This document shows positions 8,796 through 16,710 of a stretch of DNA of 64,000 nt, in pieces (positions within the stretch are counted from its first letter, which is position 1; each line of letters begins with the position of its first letter). The translations under genes and the position numbers were made by a program. A model generated the notes under the pieces. That model saw only the letters and a list, made by a program, of their open reading frames with translations, was not told where the DNA came from and ran no database searches. Source of the stretch: Mycolicibacterium frederiksbergense (GTDB taxonomy: Bacteria > Actinomycetota > Actinomycetes > Mycobacteriales > Mycobacteriaceae); the NCBI RefSeq assembly GCF_012223425.1, contig NZ_CP038799.1, positions 1,178,001 through 1,242,000 on the forward strand, read 5' to 3'.

Positions 8796-10190
8796 TCAGA
8801 AAGGCGGTGGGTTGGCTTTGATATCGGCGCGGTTGAGTGCGCGTTCGTGGGCTATTCGGTAGGCGAGGTTTTGTGCCCGGGTGCGGGTGCGTGTGGGGGC
8901 GGCCAGGTCGCGGTGTCGGCTCGGCGGTGGCGCCGGTGGCAGCACCAGCGTGGCGGTGGGGGTATCGAGTGAGGGGAAGAACAGCGCGCCGTCGGGTCTG
9001 GTGGTGTACACCCGGCCGTTGGGTGCGGTGATCGTGATGGTGCCGTCCGGGTGTTGCTGATCGCGCCAACCCTGCGGGCCGCAGTGAAATGTCTTGATCA
9101 GATGGTGGATTCGGCAGTACAACTTGGTGTTCGAGGGGTGCGTGGTCCCGTAGGGCCATGGCACCGTGTGGTCGATATCGCAGCGCTCGGCCGCGACGTT
9201 GCAGCCCGGCCAGCGACACGTCAGATCGCGGCACCTGATGAACTCGGTGAGCGTGCGCGATGGCTGGTAGCCGCCCTCGGTTCCCAGATCGGGTGCCGCC
9301 GGCACGGGCCGGACCGTGGCCCGCGCGACCATTCTGCGGACCTGCTCGGCCGGAATCGGCCCGTACCCGGGTAGCAGGGCCGGGCGATCCGAGCGGCCCT
9401 CGACAGTGTCGCGGTCACCAAGCAGGTGGATGACGATGTGGCCGGCGGGCGCCTCGGTACCGGCGGCAGGGCAGGTGTCGTTGCCGCATTCACACGGCAA
9501 CGCGGTCGCACCCAGGGCCGGCAGATCGATGGCATCGGCACGGCGTTCATCGAGCGTGCGGGGGTCATCGGGGCAGGTGGTGCGGGCCAGTTCATCGAGG
9601 CGCCGATCGAAGACTGCGCCCTTGGCGGCATCGACGCGGCCGTGGATCTCGACCATCCCGTCGCCGATCGGTTCGACGGTGATCCCCCGCTGCCGGCGTG
9701 CCTGCCGCGCCCGCCGTACGGCCTCGGGGTCCACCTCGATGACCATCCAGTCCACCAGTTCGGTGATGCGCTCATCTGAGCGCGCGTTGCATGCCGGTGC
9801 CGCCGCGGCCAGCTGCGCGTCGAGGACCGACATCACGTCGGGATCGGTGATCAGCGCGGTGCGGTGCAGGATGACCCGCAGCACCCGAAGGTCCACGGTG
9901 CCGGTGGCGAAGACCTCGGCCAATCGCGGTAACCGGGTGAGCAGGTCGCGGCCCTGGGTGATCAGGGTGCAAGCGCGGCCGCGGCTGAGCCCGAGTTCGG
10001 CACCCAGCTCGGCGGCGACCAGCTCCCAGTCATCGACGATCAGGTCCTCGAACGCATTGCCCAGCTCCGCCATCCGGGCGACCGCGAAGGTGCCCGCGGC
10101 CAGTATTTTCGCGGCCACCGCCGTGCGTTCGGCGCGCAGCTGCTCGCGTGCGGCGTCCAGTGCCGTCACCGCCTCCGTCGCCGCCTTCAT
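8796..10190 (-). CDS. 13E12-repeat family protein (DUF222 plus HNH nuclease domain)
   Basis: 464-aa member of the mycobacterial 13E12 REP family. The DUF222 helical domain covers about residues 1-290. The C-terminal HNH nuclease core covers about 345-400, with CRDLTCRWPGC and CDIDHT carrying the metal and catalytic residues, and HHLIKT. Function in vivo is unknown. Several members of this family in M. tuberculosis are LexA-regulated, and this gene carries an SOS box directly before ATG 10190. ATG 10205 and a longer start at 10229 are alternatives, but 10205 would place the start inside the SOS box. It converges on the DeoR gene with a 7-bp gap. Confidence 0.88.
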   Translation of the reverse strand: MKAATEAVTALDAAREQLRAERTAVAAKILAAGTFAVARMAELGNAFEDLIVDDWELVAAELGAELGLSRGRACTLITQGRDLLTRLPRLAEVFATGTVDLRVLRVILHRTALITDPDVMSVLDAQLAAAAPACNARSDERITELVDWMVIEVDPEAVRRARQARRQRGITVEPIGDGMVEIHGRVDAAKGAVFDRRLDELARTTCPDDPRTLDERRADAIDLPALGATALPCECGNDTCPAAGTEAPAGHIVIHLLGDRDTVEGRSDRPALLPGYGPIPAEQVRRMVARATVRPVPAAPDLGTEGGYQPSRTLTEFIRCRDLTCRWPGCNVAAERCDIDHTVPWPYGTTHPSNTKLYCRIHHLIKTFHCGPQGWRDQQHPDGTITITAPNGRVYTTRPDGALFFPSLDTPTATLVLPPAPPPSRHRDLAAPTRTRTRAQNLAYRIAHERALNRADIKANPPPF

Positions 10191-10193
10191 GAT

Positions 10194-10209
10194 TCGAACA
10201 TACATTCGA
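10194..10209. promoter_or_regulatory. LexA-type SOS box
   Basis: TCGAACATACATTCGA matches the mycobacterial SOS consensus TCGAAC-N4-GTTCGA with a single mismatch. It ends 4 nt from the preferred start codon of the 13E12 gene, so LexA binding would block transcription or initiation. DNA-damage induction of the gene is inferred. Confidence 0.75.
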
Positions 10210-10322
10210 CCACCGACAAGTTCTGACACGTGAATCGAAGAACGCCTGCAACGCCCCCGCCACCAGTTCGGGCACGGTCGGACTCGCGGTCGGTATGGCC
10301 ACGACCGCGAGTCCGCCGGCGA

Positions 10323-11180
10323 TCAGATCTTGCTCGGCACCGGTACCTGGTCCACCGAGACAAGATCGCCCGGTCGCGGCCGCGACGGCCCGGTCCGCCC
10401 GTGCGTCGCGTAGATGACCAGCCCGACGAACGCCAGCCCGCCCACCAGATTGCCCAGCACGGTCGGGATCTCGTTCCACACCAGATAGTCGACGACGGTG
10501 AACTCACCGCCGAGCAGCAGCCCCGACGGGAACAGGAACATGTTCACGATCGAGTGCTCGAAACCGAGATAGAAGAACACCATGATGGGCATCCACATCG
10601 CGATCACCTTGCCGGGCAGGCTGTCCGACATCATCGCTCCGACCACACCCATCGACACCATCCAGTTGCACATGACGCCGCGCAGGAACAACGTCAGCAT
10701 CCCGGCGGCGCCGTGCTCGGCGTAGCCGACCGTTCGCCCCGCGCCGATGTCCCCGATCGCCTGACCGACGGCATCCGGTTCGACGCTGAACCCGTAGGTG
10801 AAGTAGACCGCCATGAACACCGCGACGGTGAGCGCACCGAGCAGGTTACCGACGAATACCAGGCCCCAGTTGCGCAGCATCGGCTTGAGTGTCACACCCG
10901 GGCGCTTGTCCAGCCAGGCCAGCGGCACCAGCGTGAAAACCGCTGTCAAGAGGTCGAATCCGAGCAGGTGCAGCATGCAGAAGCCGACCGGGAAGAGCAC
11001 CGCGCCCAGCAGCGGCTCCCCCGTCTTGACCGAGATCGTCACCGCGAAGGCCGCAGCGAGGGCGAGGATCGCCCCCGCCATGAAGGACCGGATGAGCGTG
11101 TCACGGGTGGACATGAACACCTTGGACTCGCCGGCATCGATGATCCGGACGGCGAGCTCGGCGGGTTTGACATACGACAT
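10323..11180 (-). CDS. Formate/nitrite (FNT) family channel
   Basis: 285-aa integral membrane channel of the FocA/NirC fold for small monovalent anions, with about six membrane helices. Recognisable segments are SFMAGAILALAAAF near helix 1, GNLLGAL, RGVMCNWMVSMGV and the GFEHSIVNMF stretch typical of FNT proteins. The start is ATG 11180, preceded by AAAGGAAT; an in-frame upstream start at 11210 would overlap cynS. It lies 23 bp downstream of cynS, so its substrate may be cyanate, bicarbonate, formate or nitrite. Pairing with cyanase favours cyanate import or export of a product, but this is inference. Confidence 0.9.
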   Translation of the reverse strand: MSYVKPAELAVRIIDAGESKVFMSTRDTLIRSFMAGAILALAAAFAVTISVKTGEPLLGAVLFPVGFCMLHLLGFDLLTAVFTLVPLAWLDKRPGVTLKPMLRNWGLVFVGNLLGALTVAVFMAVYFTYGFSVEPDAVGQAIGDIGAGRTVGYAEHGAAGMLTLFLRGVMCNWMVSMGVVGAMMSDSLPGKVIAMWMPIMVFFYLGFEHSIVNMFLFPSGLLLGGEFTVVDYLVWNEIPTVLGNLVGGLAFVGLVIYATHGRTGPSRPRPGDLVSVDQVPVPSKI

Positions 11181-11203
11181 GGGCTGATTCCTTTCGGTCG
11201 GAG

Positions 11204-11650
11204 TCACCACTGGTAGGGCAGGAATTTGCCGTCGATGGTCACGACGACGCGGTCTCCCCCGGGATCCGCGCGCCGCTCGAACGAGACGTTGCAGTTGATC
11301 GCGCTCATGATGCCGTCGCCGAACTCCTCATGGATCAACGCCTTGAAGGCCGGTCCGTAGACGTTGATGAGCTCCACGAACCGGTAGATCGTCGGGTCGG
11401 TCTGCAGCGCCGGGTCGGCTGTCCGGTAGGGCTGCCGCTGCAGTGCGGCAACGGTTTCCGGGCTGAGGTCGAGCAGTTCGCCGGCCGCGGCGGCTTCCTT
11501 GGCCGGCATCGGGTGGCTGCCCAGCAGGGCCGCCACCGTCCACACCAGCGGTCGGTCGATGTGGTCGGCCAGCTTCTGCCAGCTGATCCCGGTGGCCGAA
11601 CGTCGTTGTTCGATCTCGGTGATGACGGGTGAGGCGGGGTCATAGACCAT
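11204..11650 (-). CDS. cynS: Cyanate hydratase (cyanase)
   Basis: 148-aa cyanase that converts cyanate and bicarbonate to ammonia and CO2, forming a decamer. Arg90, Glu93 and Ser116 in the YRFVELINVYGPAFK and DGIMSAINCNVSFER segments match the catalytic Arg-Glu-Ser set of the E. coli enzyme. Length is close to the family norm (about 150-156). ATG 11650 follows AAAGGAAC. It is first in an operon with the FNT channel and is divergent from a PAS-AraC regulator. Confidence 0.96.
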   Translation of the reverse strand: MVYDPASPVITEIEQRRSATGISWQKLADHIDRPLVWTVAALLGSHPMPAKEAAAAGELLDLSPETVAALQRQPYRTADPALQTDPTIYRFVELINVYGPAFKALIHEEFGDGIMSAINCNVSFERRADPGGDRVVVTIDGKFLPYQW

Positions 11651-11868
11651 GCGTGGGTTCCTTTCGTGGCATGCGGCGGTGGATTGTGCTGTGGCTCCAT
11701 ATCACCGTGTCGACGGCGTCGTGCCCATGGCAGAAGACGCACGGAATCCGGCGTTTTGCGCAGGGCGGCCCCGAACGGCCGTCGTTTAACCGCGCCGTAA
11801 CGAACGGAGAAACACCTCGAAACGCCTTGCGCCTAGCCTCGGCTCATCATCGGAAGCCAGGTGGGAGC

Positions 11869-12615
11869 ATGGTCAACAAGACGAATCTCAGCGCGCGGCG
11901 GCTCGATGTCGGAACACTGTCGGCGGCTCTCGATATCGCGCCGACCCCGCTGTGGGTGATCGGCCCCGACGGCACAGTGGCGCTGGCGAATCAGGCAGCG
12001 CTGAGCATGCTCGGCTATCGGTCCGACGATGACGTGATCGGCGCACCCAGCCACGACACCCTGCACGAGTGGCACCCCGACGGCTCCCGCTACCCGTCGC
12101 AAACCTGTCCGATCCTCGATGGTTGCGGTTCTCCTGGCGTGACGGCACACGAATGGTTCATCTCCCGGGCCGGGCAACCCATCCCGGTCACCTGGTCGGC
12201 GAAACCACTGGGGACCGACGGCACCCGACTGCTCGCGTTCGCCGATGCGACGGAACGACTGGCCGCCCGCCCGTCCGGCATCGGCAACGAGCCCGCGCGC
12301 ACCGAGTTACGGGCACGACTGCTCGCACATGTCCGCACCCGGTTCCGTGACCCGGATTTCACGGCGGCCAGGCTGGCCGCCGAGTTCCATCTCTCGCTAC
12401 GCTCCGTGCAGCAGGTGTTGGCAGAGGACGGTCGCTCGCCGGCCAGCGAAATCCGGCGGCAGCGGCTGGAACTCGCGAGCACCCTGATCTCACAAGGCTC
12501 TTCGGTGAGTCACGCGGCGCGCTCCAGCGGCTTCACCGACCCGGGTACCTTCAACCGCGCCTTCCGCCGCCACTTCGGCGTCCCGCCCAGCGAATGGGCC
12601 AGGCGGGCCGGCTGA
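11869..12615 (+). CDS. PAS-domain AraC-family regulator
   Basis: 248-aa regulator. The N-terminal PAS-like domain covers about residues 15-125 (PTPLWVIGPDGTVALANQAA, then a region with Cys in SQTCPILDGC). The C-terminal AraC HTH pair covers about 145-245 and ends in FNRAFRRHFGVPPSEWARR. ATG 11869 is preceded by AGGTGGGAG; an open frame continues upstream without domain homology. It diverges from cynS-FNT, so it probably activates that operon in response to cyanate or a related cue. The effector is unknown. Confidence 0.88.
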   Translation: MVNKTNLSARRLDVGTLSAALDIAPTPLWVIGPDGTVALANQAALSMLGYRSDDDVIGAPSHDTLHEWHPDGSRYPSQTCPILDGCGSPGVTAHEWFISRAGQPIPVTWSAKPLGTDGTRLLAFADATERLAARPSGIGNEPARTELRARLLAHVRTRFRDPDFTAARLAAEFHLSLRSVQQVLAEDGRSPASEIRRQRLELASTLISQGSSVSHAARSSGFTDPGTFNRAFRRHFGVPPSEWARRAG

Positions 12616-12619
12616 ACGG

Positions 12620-14488
12620 TTACTCGACGGTGACCGACTTGGCCAGGTTACGGGGCTTGTCCACGTCGTAGCCCCGTGCCTGAGCCACGCCCGCGGCGAA
12701 CACCTGCATGGGAATCGTCGACAGCAGCGGCTGGAAAAGCGTTGACACCGCGGGTATCTCGATCAGGTGATCGGCGAACGGCGCCACCGTGTCGTCGCCC
12801 TCCTCGGCGATGACGATCGTGACCGCACCGCGGGCCTGGATCTCGCGGATATTGCTCAGCAACTTGGAGTGCAGCATGGCCGCACTCTTGGGTGAGGGCA
12901 TCACCACGATGACCGGCAGATCATCCTCGATCAACGCGATGGGGCCGTGCTTGAGCTCACCTGCGGCGAACCCTTCGGCATGCATGTAGGCCAGTTCCTT
13001 GAGCTTGAGCGCACCCTCGAGAGCCACCGGGTAGCCGACGTGGCGGCCCAGGAACAGCACCGCGGAGGCGTGGGCGTATCGCTGTGCCAGCGCGGTCACC
13101 GGCTCCATGCAGGTCAGCACGCGTGCCACCTGATCCGCCATCGCCTCCAGGTCGTGGTACTCACGGGCCACCTCATCGGCGTACTTGGTGCCGCGGGCCT
13201 GCGCCAGCGCCAGCCCGACCAGATAGTTCGCGGTCAGCTGCGCCAGGAACGTCTTGGTGGACGCCACGCCGATCTCCGGACCGGCGCGGGTGTAGAGCAC
13301 CGCGTCGGCCTCGCGCGGGATCTGACTGCCGTTGGTGTTGCAGATGGCCAGCACCTTGGCCTTCTGCTCCTTGGCGTGCCGCACGGCCTCCAGGGTGTCG
13401 GCGGTCTCACCGGACTGCGAGATCGCGATCACCAGGGTGCTGCGATCCAGGACCGGGTCGCGGTAGCGGAATTCACTGGCCAGCTCCACCTCGACCGGTA
13501 GCCGCGTCCAGTGTTCGATGGCGTATTTGGCCAGCATGCCGGAGTGGTAGGCGGTGCCGCAGGCGACGATGAAGACCTTGTCGACCTCACGCAGCTCCTG
13601 GTCGGAGAGCCGCTGCTCGTCGAGCACGATCCGGCCGTCCGCGAAATGGCCCAGCAGCGTGTCGGCCACGGCGGCGGGCTGCTCGGCGATCTCCTTGAGC
13701 ATGAAGTACTCGTAGCCGCCCTTCTCGGCGGCCGAGAGATCCCAGTCGATATGAAAAGGCCGGGCGTGTACGTCGTCACGGTCGCCGGCGAAGTTGTAGA
13801 TCTCGTACCCACCGGCGGTGATGACCACCGCCTGGTCCTGCCCGAGTTCGACTGCCTCACGGGTGTATTCGATGAACGCCGCCACATCGGAACCGATGAA
13901 CATCTCGCCGTCACCGACACCGACGACCAGGGGGGTGGAGCGGCGCGCAGCCACGATGGTGCCGGGGTCATCGGCGAAGGCGAACACCAGGGTGAAATGG
14001 CCTTCCAGCCGTCGCAGCACCGACAGCACGGAGGCGACGAAATCCCCGGCGGTGTCCCCGTCGCGGTAGGCCTGCGCGACCAGGTGCACGGCGACCTCGG
14101 AATCGGTGTCGCTGGCGAACTCGACGCCCGCGGCCTCCAACTCACCGCGCAGGACCGCGAAGTTCTCGATGATGCCGTTGTGCACGACGGCGAACTTGCC
14201 GCTGGCATCGCGATGCGGGTGCGCGTTGCGGTCGGTGGGACGCCCGTGCGTGGCCCACCGGGTGTGTCCCATACCGGTCGTCCCGCCGAGGTCGCCTGCC
14301 GCAGCGTCCTTGAGGGCCTCTTCCAGATTGGCCAACCGGCCCGCCCGGCGCTGCACGGTGAGTCCACCGGCGCCGTCGAGCAGGGCCACCCCCGAGGAGT
14401 CGTAGCCGCGGTATTCCATCCGTCGCAGCGCATCGACGACGACCTCGCAGGCAGGACGCTGCCCGACATAGCCGACGATTCCACACAT
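12620..14488 (-). CDS. glmS: Glutamine-fructose-6-phosphate aminotransferase
   Basis: 622-aa cytoplasmic enzyme making glucosamine-6-phosphate for peptidoglycan and other amino sugars. The N-terminal glutaminase domain begins MCGIVGYVGQ, with Cys2 becoming the N-terminal nucleophile. Two SIS domains follow, with SQSGETADT and STKTFLAQ as sugar-phosphate loops. The chain ends in the canonical DKPRNLAKSVTVE. The start must be ATG 14488 because Cys has to follow Met; the open frame extends upstream to 14518. Orthologous to Rv3436c. Confidence 0.97.
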   Translation of the reverse strand: MCGIVGYVGQRPACEVVVDALRRMEYRGYDSSGVALLDGAGGLTVQRRAGRLANLEEALKDAAAGDLGGTTGMGHTRWATHGRPTDRNAHPHRDASGKFAVVHNGIIENFAVLRGELEAAGVEFASDTDSEVAVHLVAQAYRDGDTAGDFVASVLSVLRRLEGHFTLVFAFADDPGTIVAARRSTPLVVGVGDGEMFIGSDVAAFIEYTREAVELGQDQAVVITAGGYEIYNFAGDRDDVHARPFHIDWDLSAAEKGGYEYFMLKEIAEQPAAVADTLLGHFADGRIVLDEQRLSDQELREVDKVFIVACGTAYHSGMLAKYAIEHWTRLPVEVELASEFRYRDPVLDRSTLVIAISQSGETADTLEAVRHAKEQKAKVLAICNTNGSQIPREADAVLYTRAGPEIGVASTKTFLAQLTANYLVGLALAQARGTKYADEVAREYHDLEAMADQVARVLTCMEPVTALAQRYAHASAVLFLGRHVGYPVALEGALKLKELAYMHAEGFAAGELKHGPIALIEDDLPVIVVMPSPKSAAMLHSKLLSNIREIQARGAVTIVIAEEGDDTVAPFADHLIEIPAVSTLFQPLLSTIPMQVFAAGVAQARGYDVDKPRNLAKSVTVE

Positions 14489-14548
14489 AGGGGCCCAGGG
14501 TAGTGCACGGCCACGCATCCGCCACCGAGAGACATCCCACTAGTAGTA

Positions 14549-14570
14549 TTGGTATGATTTGTACAACCAA
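14549..14570. promoter_or_regulatory. TTGGT-N12-ACCAA inverted repeat over a -10-like hexamer
   Basis: The arms at 14549-14553 and 14566-14570 flank TATGAT at 14553-14558, a -10-like hexamer about 20 nt before the GTG of the AbrB gene. A strong AAGGAGG follows. The layout suggests autoregulation by the AbrB-type protein; this is inferred. Confidence 0.35.
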
Positions 14571-14578
14571 GGAGGGGC

Positions 14579-14767
14579 GTGGCAGACGGCAAGTACGCGA
14601 GCACTGTTCGGGTCGGCGAGAAAGGGCAGATCGTGATTCCCAAGGCCGCGCGCGAGTTATTTGGCATCGCGCCGGGTGACACACTTCTTCTTCTGGCTGA
14701 TGTGGATCGCGGCATCGCCATCGTGCGGCCTGACCTGTTCGAACAGTTCCCGGAAAGCCCCCGCTGA
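14579..14767 (+). CDS. AbrB/SpoVT-type DNA-binding protein
   Basis: 62-aa swapped-hairpin DNA-binding protein. The sequence VGEKGQIVIPKAARELFGI is the classic AbrB/MazE core, followed by PGDTLLLLADVD. GTG 14579 is preceded by AAGGAGG with a suitable spacer. It sits 4 bp upstream of an alpha/beta hydrolase gene on the same strand, so it probably regulates its own operon. No PIN-type toxin is next to it, which argues against a toxin-antitoxin pair. Confidence 0.88.
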   Translation: MADGKYASTVRVGEKGQIVIPKAARELFGIAPGDTLLLLADVDRGIAIVRPDLFEQFPESPR

Positions 14768-14771
14768 TCGA

Positions 14772-15806
14772 ATGCGGCCCCGGGTGGTGACCGGCGCGGC
14801 AGCACTGATCGCGATGGCTGCCACGACCTATGCGCTGAACAATCTGACCTACGCCGCCAGGCAGGCTCGGCGCGTGGCAGCTGCGGGTTTTGTCGAGAGA
14901 CGGATCGCGCTGAACGGTTCGACGCTCAACTATGCCGTGGGACCCGACAACGGCCCACCACTGCTGCTCATCCACGGCCAGATCACCGACTGGCGCAGTT
15001 GGAGCCGAGTTCTTCCCGCGCTGTCACGAACCCACCACGTGTTCGCGGTCGACTGTCCCGGTCATGGTGGTTCAGATCACAACCCGTACACGTACCAGGC
15101 CGTGGCCCAGGCCGACGCCATGCGGCGTTTCCTCGCCGGTGCCGTGGGAGCGCCGTCACTTGTCGCGGGCCACTCGTCGGGCGGGTTAGTTGCAGCGATT
15201 CTGGCCGCCGACTCGCCCGAATGGGTGCGTGGCGTCGTACTCGAAGACCCGCCCTTTTTTTCGTCGGTGCTGCCCGCCGCGGAGAAGACGTTCAACTATG
15301 TCGGGCTGGCTACCGTTGCACACAACTTCCTGGCGTCCGGTCGGATCGACTTCACCAACTACTTCCTGCAGCACGCCGGCATCTGGCAACTGTTCGGCAA
15401 GTTGGCCGGCCCACTACAGCGTTCAGGCATGCGCAACCGGCTGCGCCATCCGGACAAACCGGTGCGGTTCCCGGTGTTGCCACCCTCGGTCAACGAACTG
15501 TTCCGCGCGGTCGACTGCTATGACCCTCGATTCGGAGCAATGTTTTACGACAACAGCTTTCACGATGGGTTTGACCACGCTCGGACCCTGCAACGCATCA
15601 CCGTGCCCGTCGCCCTGATGCACGCGAACTGGCACCACGACAAGGATGGAGTCTTGTTGGCGGCCATGAGCGGCGCAGACGCCGCACGCGCACGGTCATT
15701 GCTGCGCGGTGCAACCTTCCACCGCGTCGACAGCGGGCACAACATCCACTTCGAGAAACCTCGCGAATTCCTCGCCGTCGTCGCGGCGCTGACACAACGG
15801 CTGTGA
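14772..15806 (+). CDS. Membrane-anchored or exported alpha/beta hydrolase
   Basis: 344-aa hydrolase with an N-terminal hydrophobic stretch (VVTGAAALIAMAATTYAL) that may be an uncleaved anchor. The catalytic domain has LIHGQITDWRSW, the nucleophile elbow GHSSGG and VDSGHNIHFEKP with the His. Substrate is unknown. ATG 14772 is used, 4 bp after the AbrB stop; the open frame extends further upstream only as antisense-like sequence. It precedes the Rv3438-like gene, overlapping a possible GTG of that gene. Confidence 0.82.
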   Translation: MRPRVVTGAAALIAMAATTYALNNLTYAARQARRVAAAGFVERRIALNGSTLNYAVGPDNGPPLLLIHGQITDWRSWSRVLPALSRTHHVFAVDCPGHGGSDHNPYTYQAVAQADAMRRFLAGAVGAPSLVAGHSSGGLVAAILAADSPEWVRGVVLEDPPFFSSVLPAAEKTFNYVGLATVAHNFLASGRIDFTNYFLQHAGIWQLFGKLAGPLQRSGMRNRLRHPDKPVRFPVLPPSVNELFRAVDCYDPRFGAMFYDNSFHDGFDHARTLQRITVPVALMHANWHHDKDGVLLAAMSGADAARARSLLRGATFHRVDSGHNIHFEKPREFLAVVAALTQRL

Positions 15807-15820
15807 GCTACGGTCGTCGG

Positions 15821-16663
15821 GTGGCAAGCACCAAGAAACTCTTCGCTGCTCTGACCCGGCGCGGACCGCACCGCGTCCTGCGCGGAGATCTCGCTTTTGC
15901 CGGTCAGCCCGGCATCGTCTACACCCCGGAGTCGGGCCTGAGCCTGCCAGGTGTGGCGTTCGGCCACGACTGGCTGGCCGCCGCCGACCGCTACGAGGGC
16001 ACCCTGGAGCATCTGGCGTCCTGGGGCATCGTCGCGGCGGCCCCCGACACGGAACGCTCACTGGCCCCGTCCGCGCTCAATCTTGCTGTTGACCTGGGCA
16101 CCACCCTGGACATCATCGCCGGGGTGCGGCTGGGACCGGGCAAGATCAGCGTGCACCCGGCCAAATTGGCCGTCGTCGGACACGGCTTCGGCGGGTCGGC
16201 CGCGGTGTTCACCGCCGCCGGCCTGGGATCGCGACTGAGGGCCGCCGCGGCACTGTTCCCCGCGGTCACCAGCCCGCCGGCCGAACAGCCCGCCGCCGCG
16301 CTGACGCTGCCCGGCCTGATCCTGCGGGCACCAGCCGACGCCACGGCGCTGAAATCCAATGCCGATGCGCTGGCTCGTTCATGGCCGGGGGCAATTCTGC
16401 GGACGGTGGCCAAGGCCGAGGCCGGCGGACTCATCGAGGGCCGCCGGCTGGCCAAGGCGGTCGGCCTGCCCGGTGCCGACAAGGGCACCCAGAAGGCGAC
16501 CCGCGCGCTACTGACCGGCTACCTGTTACACGTGCTGACCGGCGACAAGGAGTACCGCGATTTCGCCGATCCGGAGGCGGTGCTGCCCAAGACCGTCGCG
16601 CCGGACCCCGACTCCGTGCCGCCGACGCTGGAAGACAAGGTTGTCGCGCTCCTCAAGGGCTGA
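15821..16663 (+). CDS. Rv3438-like protein, dienelactone-hydrolase fold without nucleophile
   Basis: 280-aa conserved mycobacterial protein beginning VASTKKLFAALTRRGPHRVL, as in Rv3438. The fold is that of the dienelactone hydrolase/chlorophyllase group. At the nucleophile elbow the sequence is GHGFGGSAA, with Gly122 where Ser or Cys normally sits, so it may be non-catalytic or use another residue (Ser126 is close). GTG 15821 matches the family N-terminus; GTG 15803 overlaps the preceding stop and is less likely. Function is unknown. Confidence 0.85.
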   Translation: MASTKKLFAALTRRGPHRVLRGDLAFAGQPGIVYTPESGLSLPGVAFGHDWLAAADRYEGTLEHLASWGIVAAAPDTERSLAPSALNLAVDLGTTLDIIAGVRLGPGKISVHPAKLAVVGHGFGGSAAVFTAAGLGSRLRAAAALFPAVTSPPAEQPAAALTLPGLILRAPADATALKSNADALARSWPGAILRTVAKAEAGGLIEGRRLAKAVGLPGADKGTQKATRALLTGYLLHVLTGDKEYRDFADPEAVLPKTVAPDPDSVPPTLEDKVVALLKG

Positions 16664-16682
16664 ACACCACACCATGCCACCA

Positions 16683-16696
16683 ACCAACCGGTTGGT
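16683..16696. promoter_or_regulatory. 14-bp perfect palindrome ACCAACCGGTTGGT
   Basis: A perfect palindrome ends 2 bp before the -10-like TATAAC (16699-16704) of the oxidoreductase gene, in the promoter spacer. Symmetry and position are typical of a TetR-family operator. No TetR gene is in the window, so the regulator must be encoded elsewhere. Confidence 0.55.
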
Positions 16697-16698
16697 GA

Positions 16699-16704
16699 TA
16701 TAAC
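16699..16704 (+). promoter_or_regulatory. -10 hexamer for a leaderless transcript
   Basis: TATAAC lies with 6 nt between it and the ATG at 16711. Transcription would start at or next to the A of the start codon, and no Shine-Dalgarno is present. Leaderless mRNAs are common in mycobacteria. Confidence 0.55.
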
Positions 16705-16710
16705 TCAGTC

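Noticed and set aside
14579..15806. Toxin-antitoxin pair suggested by the AbrB/MazE-like gene
   Set aside because: The downstream gene is a 344-aa alpha/beta hydrolase, not a small toxin such as PIN or MazF.
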